From the NCBI RefSeq assembly GCF_019112545.1, contig NW_025064890.1:833818-897817 (forward strand): a DNA stretch of 64,000 bases. The letters are read 5' to 3'. The stretch's first letter is position 1. Every line of letters starts with the position of its first letter. Origin of the DNA: Guyanagaster necrorhizus. Its lineage: Eukaryota > Basidiomycota > Agaricomycetes > Agaricales > Physalacriaceae. A program made the translations under genes and the position numbers. Positions 32,179-42,885 of the stretch are shown here, piece after piece. The notes under the pieces are model-generated. The model was not told where the DNA came from. It did not search any database and saw nothing but the letters and a program-made list of their open reading frames with translations.

Positions 32179-33779
32179 CGCGAGGAAAAATTGACAATCT
32201 GTCGTCAGGAGGCCGAGGCAAAACAATTGAAGGGGGGCCTGGAGTCATAGGAATAATCGCGGGCCATATGTACTTGAAAACGATTTGTTCGTCCGACGAG
32301 GACCGAGATACGATCAACCTGGGCCGACGGCATCAACGTGGAAAGAGCCCGTCGAAACGGCACAACAGTCTTCCGGGCCCGGAAAGGTTTAGGAACCAGA
32401 GATGCACGCTTCCTTTACATATGATGAGCTCACATCGGGAGAAAGGAAAAATAAGATCACCTTGGATAATAAGCAGGAGCAGGCGCAGTTTTCGCTTCTT
32501 ATCAAACACAATTTCGAGAAGTGCATCCCAACTCTTATCGCTAAACGTTTCTTCTTGCTGAAGCAGGGCATTGCATCGTCATCGCAGTAGGTATGGGTCT
32601 AGGTCCACCTGAAATGTAGCTAAGCGACCACATACGGAGAAGTTGTATGATCGTGGGAAGGACTGTCATAGAGTGAATAGATTCAAATTGCCATAAAGAA
32701 AATACAGGGACGTCGAAGCACGACACACACACCCTGGCTATCTTCTATTGTCAGCCGGCTGCAGGGCTTTTCCGGCACGTCTGTGAAAACAATTTCTTGA
32801 CCAGCATCCCGTGTTTCTTCCTTTGGCCTGGCTGAGGCAAGCACCTTTAATTGTCTCCTCGTGAGTAGCCTTGCATACCGATCGAGAGAACAAGTCGTAT
32901 GGGACTGCAGTGGGCTAAGGATGGAACGTGTGTCTTCAAGTTTGTAGCGGCAAACGTAAGAATCCGAGTAACAAGTTCCGGGTCGTGAAGATGAAAGTAC
33001 ATGAGTTGTCCTGTTAACATTGACTACCAGTGGGTGATGTAAAACGTACAACGTACCTTATTCGAATCACAGGAAATTTGATATCGACAAAGCCCAAGCC
33101 AAAGCGTAACAGTTTTCAGACTCGTAAGACGGTAAAACGGATGTCCTTCCAAGAGTCTTGACTCTTGACATGATACTCCGAGGACGCTCATCGATGCCAC
33201 CTTCCGCTGTGAGATGGTCGAGCATGCAATCTGCTCACGTCACCAAGCCGCTGCGGCCTATCCAAGGTCGTAATCGGTGCATATTGCACCACCAACACAT
33301 CGGATTATCGCAAGTTTTCCGACGCAGATTCCCACCTTGACGCCGAATGCTCTACTAGATCATAGCGGTGGCAGACGCAAGCGAATCATAAGCCCATCAC
33401 GGCGTAACCAGAAAGGAGCAGGCAATTTGACTGGGTTCGATGTATATCTGTTACCGCCAAGAGTTGTACGTTCGTCGTCGTTTCGGTGGCATTTGCGCCA
33501 GAGTTGATTCTTATCATTACACAGAGAGCATCAAAGAAACATCTTCTCCTGCAGGACACGAGACCAAGACAGTTAAAATCATCCAAGGTACACCTAGGTG
33601 AGTGTAGGAGCACAAGTGCGAAGCGTGACACTGCGTTCAGTGCGTTCACTCGTGATATGTGACGTACGCGACTAAGGGATTCGGCCGAGGCAAATCCGGA
33701 CCACCTTTTTTTCTCAACATTCAGAGTGAGTCATTTTCTGGTTTCCAAGTACTCGAGACTGATAATTCTTCTTAGGACC
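32179..33779. other. 1.6 kb intergenic region
   Basis: No gene is supported. Several frames of 60-122 codons on both strands lack motifs. It contains the divergent promoters of the MFS transporter and LYS2. Confidence 0.4.
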
Positions 33780-36700
33780 ATGGCGTTATTGACGACAGAG
33801 GAGCGCTTGGCTCAAAATATTGCAAGGCTGCAACATTTGCCGTCGATTTCGTTGCCTACCGACTATCCACGGCCAGTAGGTGCCAACAAACTCGTCGAGG
33901 CTGCTCATTTGGCAGAGCTCTCAGACCATGCTTCTCTTTCCCTCATGAAGTTGGCGCTGTACGATGAGAATGGAGATTCCGATGACGACGACAGTCAGCA
34001 TACCAAGCGACCGTCAGCTTTCCATCTTCTATTGGCTGCATTTACCGTCCTTTTGCACCGCTACACTGGAGAAACAGATATTCTCATAGGATCATCTTCT
34101 GCCTCTGCCAAGGACCCCCTCGTTCTCCGCATCTCCGTAGATCCTCTCGATCCTTTCTGGGCCATTGTGCGTAGGGTACAGCAGCTTGAGCAAGAGGCAG
34201 AGTCCATTTCAGTTCCTTTTGAGGCCATCACCAATGCCTTGTACAAGAACAGGGACCCATTATTAGAGGGCCCCCTCTTCCGAGTCCGTTTTTTCGATGA
34301 AATGGACCAGCCGATGGAGAATTTTATACGATCTACAAGCTTGACTTCCGATCTTACAGTCTTTGTGACACGGCCCCCAGCATCTTCCCGTGCATCCATC
34401 GCCCCCCGTATCTCTCTCCGTATACTCTACAACTCCCTTTTTTTCACTCATGCTCGTATCTCAACCATCGTCGACCAACTATCGAACTTTCTCCGTCGAG
34501 TATCGTCTAATCCAGTCGCTCCCATTGGCGCCATTCCACTCCTGACTCCTGCTCAACGAGAAAAGCTCCCCGATCCAACCGCTGACCTCAACTGGTGCGA
34601 CTGGAAGGGTGCTATCACTGATGTATTCTCCCGCAATGCCCGTGAATGGCCGAATCGGCCGTGTGTCATTCAGAGTCTGCCTGCGCGTTCCCTTTCGGAT
34701 CCACAAGAGAAGATTACCTACTCGTATGGAGCAATAAGACGAGCTTCCAACATCTTGGCACACCACCTTCTCAAAGGAGGTGTCCAACGAGAAGAGGTCG
34801 TAATGGTCTATGCTCATCGCAGCGTCGATCTAGTGGTTGCCGTAATGGCAGTGCTGAAAGCCGGAGCGACCTTCTCTGTAATTGGTCACTACTATTTCCA
34901 CCTCATCTTCTTGTTTACTTCTAAACGTGTTGACCATAGATCCCGCGTACCCTGCGTCGCGTCAAATTATCTACCTCCGGGTTACCCAGCCGCGCGGCCT
35001 AATTGTCCTCAAGGGAGCTGGAGTCATTGCTCCTTCCGTGCGTGAATTCATCTCTACGGATCTCAAAATTCGAGTAGAGGTGCCTGCACTGGAGATCGAG
35101 CCTGACGGTACCATATTCGGAGACGTCAGTCAGGACAACGTCGATGTCTTGCACTCCCTATCTAATTTAGCGGAGACGGATCCTAACGTGGTCCTTGGTC
35201 CTGATAGTATCGGCACCCTTTCGTTCACCAGCGGAAGTACCGGTATTCCTAAGGGTGTAAGGGGACGTCATTTCAGTCTGACGCATTTCTTTCCCTGGAT
35301 GGGTGAACGCTTTGATCTCAACGAAAATTCCAAGTTTACGATGCTTAGTGGGATTGCCCACGATCCAATCCAACGCGACAGTATGTTCTCTTCCTGATGT
35401 CTATGCGATGCTTCTGATGGTGTAAAAAAAAAGTGTTTACTCCCCTCTTCTTTGGCGCTCAGTTACATGTTCCCACGGCCGATGATATAGGAACTCCTGG
35501 ACGATTAGCAGAGTGGATGGCTGATAGTGAAGTAACGATTACTCATTTAACACCGGCTATGGGTCAGCTACTCTCAGCACAAGCGACGCGTCAAATCCCT
35601 TCGCTTCGTAATGCTTTCTTCGTTGGTGATGTCCTCACCAAGCGCGATTGTCTCCGGCTCCAGTCCTTAGCCGCTAACGTCCGGATTATCAACATGTACG
35701 GAACGACGGAGACACAGCGAGCAGTCTCCTACTTCGCCATTCCGCCGGTATCGGTTGATCCTACTTTCCTTGCCACGCAGAAGGACATCATGCCTGCGGG
35801 TGAAGGGATGATTGATGTCCAGCTTCTGGTCGTGAACAGGAATGACAAGAACATCCCGTGTGCCATCGGTGAAGTCGGCGAGATCTACGTTCGCTCTGGT
35901 GGCTTGGCAGAGAGCTACCTCGATGCCGACTCGTCCGCGGAGAAGTTCGTCACCAACTGGTTCTTAGCCTCCGCGCCAACCAGGAAGGATACAATCAAGC
36001 AGCCTTTGAACAACACACTTCCAGGGCCTGAGGCTAGACACTGGAAGGGCATACGTGATCGGATGTATCGGTCCGGTGATTTGGGACGATACATGCCTGA
36101 TGGCGTAGTGGAGTGCACAGGACGCGCCGACGACCAAGTCAAAATTCGCGGGTTCAGAATAGAACTTGGAGAGATCGATACGCATCTTAGCCAACACCAT
36201 CTTATTCGAGAGAATGTCACCCTTGTGAGGCGTGATAAAGACGAGGAGAAAATTCTTGTTAGCTACTTTGTTCCTTTGGGTGGCGATAAACTTGATGAAT
36301 TCGCGAGCGATATCACTGACGAGGAAGGTCCAAAAGGACTGGTTCATGGTATTAGGAAGTACCGGCGCCTAATCAAGGATATCCGAGAGCATCTCAAAAA
36401 GAAACTGCCTAGCTACAGCGTCCCCACTCGTAGGTTGCTTATCTCTACATATCACGGCGACATTAACACATGTGCTAGTTTTTGTTCCATTGAAGCGTAT
36501 GCCGCTTAATCCTAACGGCAAGATCGACAAACCCGCCCTACCTTTCCCCGATACCGCCCAATCTGCCACCGCTGCACCCTCCACTGGCAAAGCGACGTCA
36601 ACAGAAGGGAAAATGCGCGAGCTCTGGTCCAAAATACTTCCAAACGCACCCTACCCCCTACCATTAGATGAAAGCTTCTTCGATCTCGGTGGACACTCCA

Positions 36701-38309
36701 TTCTTGCCACGCGCCTTATCTTCGAGATCCGCAAGACCTTCGTAGTCGACGCGCCCCTAGGACTGATCTTCGACGAACCCACCATCTCTGGCCTCGTCAA
36801 AGCCGTTGAGGCGCTGCGTAATGCTGACTTGGGGCTCACGTACAAGGAGCTGACTACCACACCCCTCCTTGCAGTCCCTCAGAAAAAGCCCGTGACGACT
36901 ATCGAATATGGCAAGGATTACGACCAGCTGTTACCGAAGCTGCATGAGACCTACGCGCCGCTTCCTTCAGACTTCGCGATAAAGCCGATTACAGTCTTCC
37001 TCACTGGTGCAACTGGTTTCTTGGGCGCGTTCGTACTGCGCGATTTGCTTTTGCGGCGTGAAAGGGTGAAAAAGGTCATTTGCCTTGTCCGGGCGAGCGA
37101 TCGTGATAAAGCTTTGGCTAGGTTGAAGGAAGGGTCGACGAATCGAGGAGTATGGGATGATGAATGGGTGAATACTGGGCGGTTGGAGGTCCTAACTGGT
37201 GATTTGAGTTTGGAAAACTTCGGTTTGGGGGAGGCGTGGAGCAGGGTGGCCGAAGAGACTGACGCTATCCTGCATAACGGTGCTTTGGTTCGTCCTTTGT
37301 TTCGAGTTTATTCCATGATACTGACGGTCGGGGTAGGTGCATTGGGTCTACCCGTATGAGAAACTACGGGCGGCCAACGTTCTTTCTACTTTGACTGCTA
37401 TCGAGCTCGCGTCGACGGGGAAGCAAAAGCTCGTTGTCTTCGTGTCTTCCACGTCAGATGTCGACACTGAGCACTACGTCCGCCTTTCGGAATCATTGAC
37501 TGATTCAAACCAACAAGGCATACCCGAAAGCGATGACCTGGAAGGCGCTCGAGCGTCCCTGAAGACCGGGTATGGTCAAAGCAAGTGGGTATCGGAAAAG
37601 CTTCTTTTCGAAGCAGGGCGGAGAGGCCTGAGGGGGCATATCGTGCGACCCGGTTACGTAGTTGGCGATTCTCGGAGTGCCGGTATGTCTTCCTCCATAT
37701 CATTCAAGCGGACACTCACGCTTTTCTTTTGTTCCAGTCACAAATACCGACGACTTCATCTGGCGTATGGTAAAGGGCTGTATCCAGCTGGGACTTGTTC
37801 CCGACATGAACAACACCGTCAACATGGTACCTGTAGATCACGTCGCACTATGCACCTCCCTAGCGACAGTCTCTCCCCTTCCCGACGCTGCCCTTTCAGT
37901 TATGCACATCACCGCCCGCCCGCTCCCCACATTCAACGGCATGCTCTCCTCCCTTACGCAGTACGGCTTCCCCACCGAACAATGCGAGTACCTCGTCTGG
38001 CGGAGGAAGCTCGAACAGCACGTCATGGAGGTGCAAGACAACGCGTTGTATCCCCTCCTTCACTTCGTACTGGATGATCTGCCGACAAGTACCAAGGCGC
38101 CAGACTTGGACGATACGAATACAGCCAGTGTGTTACGGCCCCATACAGAAAGGGTGAACACGACGGTGGACGACGAGTTGATGGGCAAATACCTTGCGTG
38201 GTTGGTTAGAGCTGGCTTTTTGCCTTCTCCAACGATCGAAAATCCTGCTAAAATGCTGCCGATACTAGAAGGGGGGGTTGTAAAAGCTGCTGGTCGTAGT
38301 GGCGCATAA
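33780..38309 (+). CDS. LYS2: L-2-aminoadipate reductase
   Basis: Large adenylate-forming reductase of about 1,420 aa. Five introns (about 34880-34939, 35382-35431, 36440-36478, 37287-37338, 37683-37738) join to one frame. An N-terminal condensation-like region (residues 1-250) is followed by the adenylation domain: [52 protein letters not shown], and [18 protein letters not shown] carrier domain with the phosphopantetheine site [17 protein letters not shown] and a reductase domain with [20 protein letters not shown] come next, and the end is AGRSGA. In fungi it converts aminoadipate to its semialdehyde in lysine synthesis after activation by Lys5. The second acceptor follows a run of nine A, which is unusual but gives the family-standard DMFTPLFFG. 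It is convergent with the next gene. Confidence 0.93.
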
Positions 38310-38622
38310 AAAAGTCCTGCCATATGTTGGATAAGTCTTCAAGTGTAATAATAGAGTCAAACTAGTGGTCTGGTTTTTTTTTTTTTCGTTGAGGTGACTA
38401 CCGTGTTGGCATCGCTATACGGACAGCACATAAAAGTCGCGAAAGTCATATGTGCCCCTCCCGAGAATAATAATGACCTAAGGCTACAGTAAGTAATTGG
38501 GAAGTACTGCAGATCTGAACAACGTTCCATCGTTCTCGCGCATTTGCTTCGATGCACAGCAGTCCATTGAGCTCATAATACAAGAGCGCGGTATATTCCA
38601 TGTCCTTCTGAACCCCAGAGTA
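38310..38622. terminator. Convergent 3-prime region of LYS2 and the ERG26-like gene
   Basis: About 310 bp separate the two stop codons. The stretch carries a T homopolymer (about 38376-38387) and AATAATAG close to the LYS2 stop, and probably serves both polyadenylation regions. Confidence 0.35.
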
Positions 38623-40200
38623 TCATGAACTCGCCAAGACTTCCACCGGGTCAACACCAGTCTCCTCCTTGATCTTATCTGCCAGCCATCCAACACCACG
38701 CTGGGCCTTCATGAACCCCATCCCTTTAAAGCTCACTCCCGCCACATCAGACCTCGCCATCGCCCCAGGCCGATTCAAACCACGTCTATGCTCCACGGCC
38801 GTCTTATACAGCCCCTCAAACGTCGTAAAAGCGCCCTTATACCCCAACCCTCCCTTATCCGGCGACAACCTCGCCCGGGAATCATCAAAAATCAGATGCA
38901 CCATCGTCAAATTGTACAGAGAAGGTTGGAGGTTGACGAGATCGCTTCCACCGATATTGGGTATAAAACTAGCCAGGAAAGGGTATCCGTAAACATTCAA
39001 AAGGTAGCGCGTGAGGTAGAGGAACTCGAAAAAATAGGCGAGGAGGAGTATGAAAGTGGGGGAAAGGTGGGGAAAGGAGACTTCTCCGTCGAGGACTTCG
39101 AGTTCGGTGTAGACGTCCCCGTAGGTTGGGGGTAGGCCAGGGTCAGCGATGCAGAAAGCTTGTCCGCCAAGATTGGGCGACTCGATAAGGCGCTGTTCAT
39201 AGAGAAGATGCGCAACGGCGCAGTTTTCCACATATACGAACGAGGAGACGATGTTCTGTATCCATGTAGGGTTGCTTTTCCGGACGAGATATGCCCCGCA
39301 AAGCATGTCTCCTCCAGCACCAAAGATACCATTCCCCGGCCTCAAGCACCCGGTTCGAAGCCCATCCGCGTCGTTGGCCCCACGCACCAGTACTTCTGCT
39401 TGTCGTTTCGTATATCCATAATTTGAGAAAAAGTCTTGATGGGCCTTGGGAATAAGCTCATCGTCGTCGTTGATGACTTGGACAAACTGTCTGGGCTCCT
39501 CCTGCCACGGCCAGAGTAGAAAACGTGAGCTATGCACTGCAACGGAGCCGGACGAGGTATGTACGAGAATTGACACGCCGACTTTCCGGCACGCGTCAAT
39601 GATATTCTCGGGACCTTGGACGTTGACCTTGGCGGATAATGGGATGAGAGAAGCGTGTCGTTCGTAGAACCGTATATTAGCGGCCGTGTTGAATACCGAT
39701 ATTGGTGACTTGTCGTCATCAGGCCAAGGCTTGCTGAAAGCCGCGTCGACGGCCACCTTGTCGGAAATATCAACTTGGATAAAATTCACGTCCTTTGCCT
39801 TTCCTTCGAGGAGATCTAGGCGTTTTGGAGGACGAATGTCGAGTATTCTGATACACTTGGGGTCTTCTCCCCGTTTAAGCAGCTGCAGTACAATCCACCC
39901 ACCAAGGAATCCTGCCTATAGCCTTGTCAGTGCATTTCATGGAGAGAAAAAAAGACGACACACTCCACCAACAACTATATACCTCCTTCCGGTCTTCGGC
40001 GGCAGCTGGTCATCTATCGACGGGGCGGCAAGCTCGCACTCGGAAGCCATCCTCTCCACGTCCTTCGGCGACCAACGAACTGGTGAGAAATGCGCTGCAC
40101 GCGCTGGAATAGCCTTTAGCTTCCTGTCATTGTCGCGGATGTAGAGGAGAATCAGGAAGAAAGAAAGGATGCTAGGTGTCGCCCATTGAACAAGAGACAT
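38623..40200 (-). CDS. 3-beta-HSD family dehydrogenase, ERG26-like
   Basis: Two main exons. The first encodes MSLVQWATPSILSFFLILLY, a membrane anchor, then a linker ending GRRYIVVGG, joined by an intron to the Rossmann fold (GFLGGWIVLQLL). The extended SDR active site is YGYTKRQAEV. HTSSGSVAVHSS and LRPGNGIFGAG are 3-beta-hydroxysteroid dehydrogenase marks. A second hydrophobic segment (HLSPTFILLLAYFFEFLYL) is near residue 370. The family includes Erg26, which oxidises and decarboxylates 4-alpha-carboxysterols in the ER. Fungi have several paralogues, so ergosterol synthesis is likely but not certain. It ends VDPVEVLASS. Confidence 0.8.
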
Positions 40201-41015
40201 TGTCGCTCGTGACGAGACTGGAAATCCTCGCGTGAGCGACGCCAACTACGATATAGCTTGGAGCATACCTTTGTTGGGAGAAGGAGGAGGTAGAGGTGCA
40301 TATATGAGGGCGGTTGAACTCGAAATGGAAATTTGGCACGACCATTCCTTTGTTTAACTGTCTTTACCTTATACCCCATTGATTTTTTCCCCTTCTCTTG
40401 AGCACGGGCTTCTATACAGGGTATACACTACCATATTCTAGGACGTTTAGGTGCTCGGTTACAGCCTTACAGGTCGGTAAGAGACTTTGTCTAGTTTTCC
40501 CTCTTGACGGTTCTTTACTGCTAGGCCGATGGTGGCGAGTATCGCCAGTGTCAAAGTCTTGTTGGCCTGCTCCGTTCGTTGGATGACGTTGTTATCGGAC
40601 GCAAATCCTTTAAATGTTAGGTTGACGTTGACCATACTTAGCTTGAATTTGTGCACGTGGTAGCCTTTCACTCAGTTTCACTCAGCCACGGTCACCACTA
40701 GACGTCCAGGACTAGCAAGACACCAAGACAAGAGAGCTGAACGACTGGGGTGTTGTCAAGTACGTGCATTAGGTTAGGGACGAGCGACTCTGAAACTTGG
40801 TATACCGATGCACCTACAATATTAGTAGATATCTGACCTCGAAACCCAGCGCTGCCCTCGAATCTGCTTTGCCAGGTTCCTCTGACAGACTGCAGACCTC
40901 ATTCCAGCGGTTGTGCCTTGAATCTTGAACCACTTGGACTCTTATCGGCTGTACGTTGCTCATCTCTTACTTTACTTTGCGTACCGATGAACTTGAAAGT
41001 AGGGATTAACTTATC
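40201..41015. other. Intergenic
   Basis: No gene is supported. It contains the promoter of the ERG26-like gene (leftward) and upstream DNA of the F-box-like locus. A short direct repeat, AGTTTCACTCAG at about 40674-40684, is the only local oddity. Confidence 0.35.
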
Positions 41016-41913
41016 ATGGAAAGTTCAGCACTACCACCCGAATTAATCGACGACATTCTCTCTGGAATCTGGTTTTCAAACATGCCCTCATCCACTCCCA
41101 AGCATCCGTCATCTACGGCGACCTTCTGCCCGACTCCACTTGCGCCATCACCTGCCAGCCCAACATCCACAGCTCCACCGCCGATCCAGCCAAAGAGATA
41201 TACATGATCCTCTGCAAGCAACGTAACTTCATCGGACTCCGTACCTGCTTCCCAAACATCCAGAAACTCTCGCTCAAGCTCTCCCGTCAAGAGACCCTAA
41301 ATATCAGTCGCCACAAAGTGAAGCAGGTCGCCCATACCGAAATATGTTTTTCCATGGACTCCAGCCCTCACCTGACCACTGTCCGCACGACGTGGTCCCT
41401 CGTCTTGCGCTACGATATCGGATACCTATCCAACCTTCCCGAGGGGTTTAACAGTGAAAAATGGTACAGAGACAACATGGATGAGTGTCTTCGGCTCATG
41501 TTTCCCTTCACGTTGAGACTGCACTGACCCGTTACCCATCTTCTGGCGACACCGTGCACGTAGTCTACGACGAGGACCACACTATGCGTTTCTACTGTGA
41601 GAAATACGACGGAGAACGGTTTGACGACTTTCGAAACTTTAATTGGCGTTCGTGCAAAGCCATACCGAGTCGTCAAGGTGGGTCTGAGCAGCGTCATTCG
41701 ATTCCACGCTCCGTTCTTGACGCTACTTATTGTATAGGTGAGCTGTGGCGAGTGCTCTCGCTCAAGTGCCAGGGCTTCGTGAGACGCTGTTGCCAGTGCG
41801 CAAGCACCTATGATCCATATATGTGTGATCATTGGCTCGTTCATCAGCAGAGGTCGGAACGGCATAAGGTCCGCACTTTGGTTCCTGGGAGTCGAAAAAT
41901 CAAGTTGGAATAA
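41016..41913 (+). pseudogene. F-box-like locus, broken
   Basis: ATG at 41016 reads MESSALPPELIDDILSGIW, a typical F-box start. One frame over, from about 41074, the sequence reads FKHALIHSQASVIYGDLLPD and continues past IYMILCKQRNFIGLRTCFPN with leucine-rich composition. The two parts need a one-base shift; no intron fits. Further right the frame is lost again: MDECLRLMFPFTLRLH ends in a stop at 41524-41526, and the following sequence (YDEDHTMRFYCEKYDGERFD) is open in another frame. Part of the 3-prime end is repeated at about 42310-42800. I read it as a decayed F-box/LRR-type gene. An intact gene with unusual introns cannot be excluded. Confidence 0.4.
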
Positions 41914-42100
41914 CTGGGTGCCTCTGGGACTATTGCTTGTAAGTTTCTGATTTGCTATAGTAAATGCATATCCACATCCTTGAACTCTCTCTCTCTCTCT
42001 CTGAATCCGACTTTTTATTCCGTATAGCTGAGCTGAGCGACTTCGGTGACAACCCGATTTCATTTAAAAATATCCAGGTATGAAGTCACCCCCCAGCAGT
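41695..42100 (+). repeat. Direct repeat, copy 1
   Basis: GACGCTACTTATTGTATAGG at about 41719, then GAGCTGTGGCGAGTG, TCAAGTGCCAGGGCTTCGTG and GTTGCCAGTGCGCAAGCACC match copy 2 at about 42329-42430 at high identity. A second block (GAGCGACT..., TTTCATTTAAAAATATCCAGG at about 42034-42080) matches 42755-42796. Copy spacing is about 610-720 bp. A CT dinucleotide run lies at about 41988-42001. Confidence 0.6.
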
Positions 42101-42309
42101 ATTCTACCAGATAGAAGTGGATGTTGAACTGCTCATAGCTCCGCTTGCTCCAGTATGGGGGGCCCTAGTGCTTGAACTAGATGTAATTATCAGATGCGAA
42201 ACGTGAACGTAAACGTTTCTTGAAGTTGGTGTAACTTGACGTTCACCATTCTCAAACCAAGTTAAAAATCATGAAGAGAAACTTGAACAAAAATGGGTAA
42301 CTTGAATTT

Positions 42310-42800
42310 CCACGTTCCGCTTTTCTTGACGCTACTTACTGTGTAATAGGTCAGCTGTGGCGAGTGGCCCTGCTCAAGTGTCAGGGTTTCGTGAGACACT
42401 GTTGCCAGCCTAAGTGCGCAAGTACTCTATGATCCTTATTTGAATGATGATTGACCCGTTCGCCTTATTCCGCAGGGGTGGGGCCAGAACACTGTGAATC
42501 TGATTCCCGGACGTCGAACATTCGTAGTAGTGGAATACCTGGGCGGCGGCTTGATGGTGTGGGTTTAATGTTTTGTACATCAACTTATTTTGATAAAGGA
42601 ATGGTTATTGAGATGGTCTGCTACATAACATAACAATAATAAATACGTGATAAGAATATCCTCAAACCATTGAACGTTCTTGGAAGCCAACATTACCCTA
42701 TAGTATTTCGCTGCTTGTAAAGTCATTCAGAAGGTAGGGCCAGTATGTCAACCGAGCGACTGAATGATAGCTCGTTTCCATTTAAATATCCAAGTATAAA
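42310..42800 (+). repeat. Direct repeat, copy 2
   Basis: Second copy of the segment at 41695-42100, reading CAGCTGTGGCGAGTG, TCAAGTGTCAGGGTTTCGTG and GTTGCCAGCCTAAGTGCGCA. Indels break any shared reading frame, so this copy is non-coding. Confidence 0.6.
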
Positions 42801-42885
42801 TCCACTCCCCATAGCCGAGAAGGATACAAGTATTAAAATATAGATATACAAATACTCTTGGTCCGTGGACATCCTAACCAAATCA

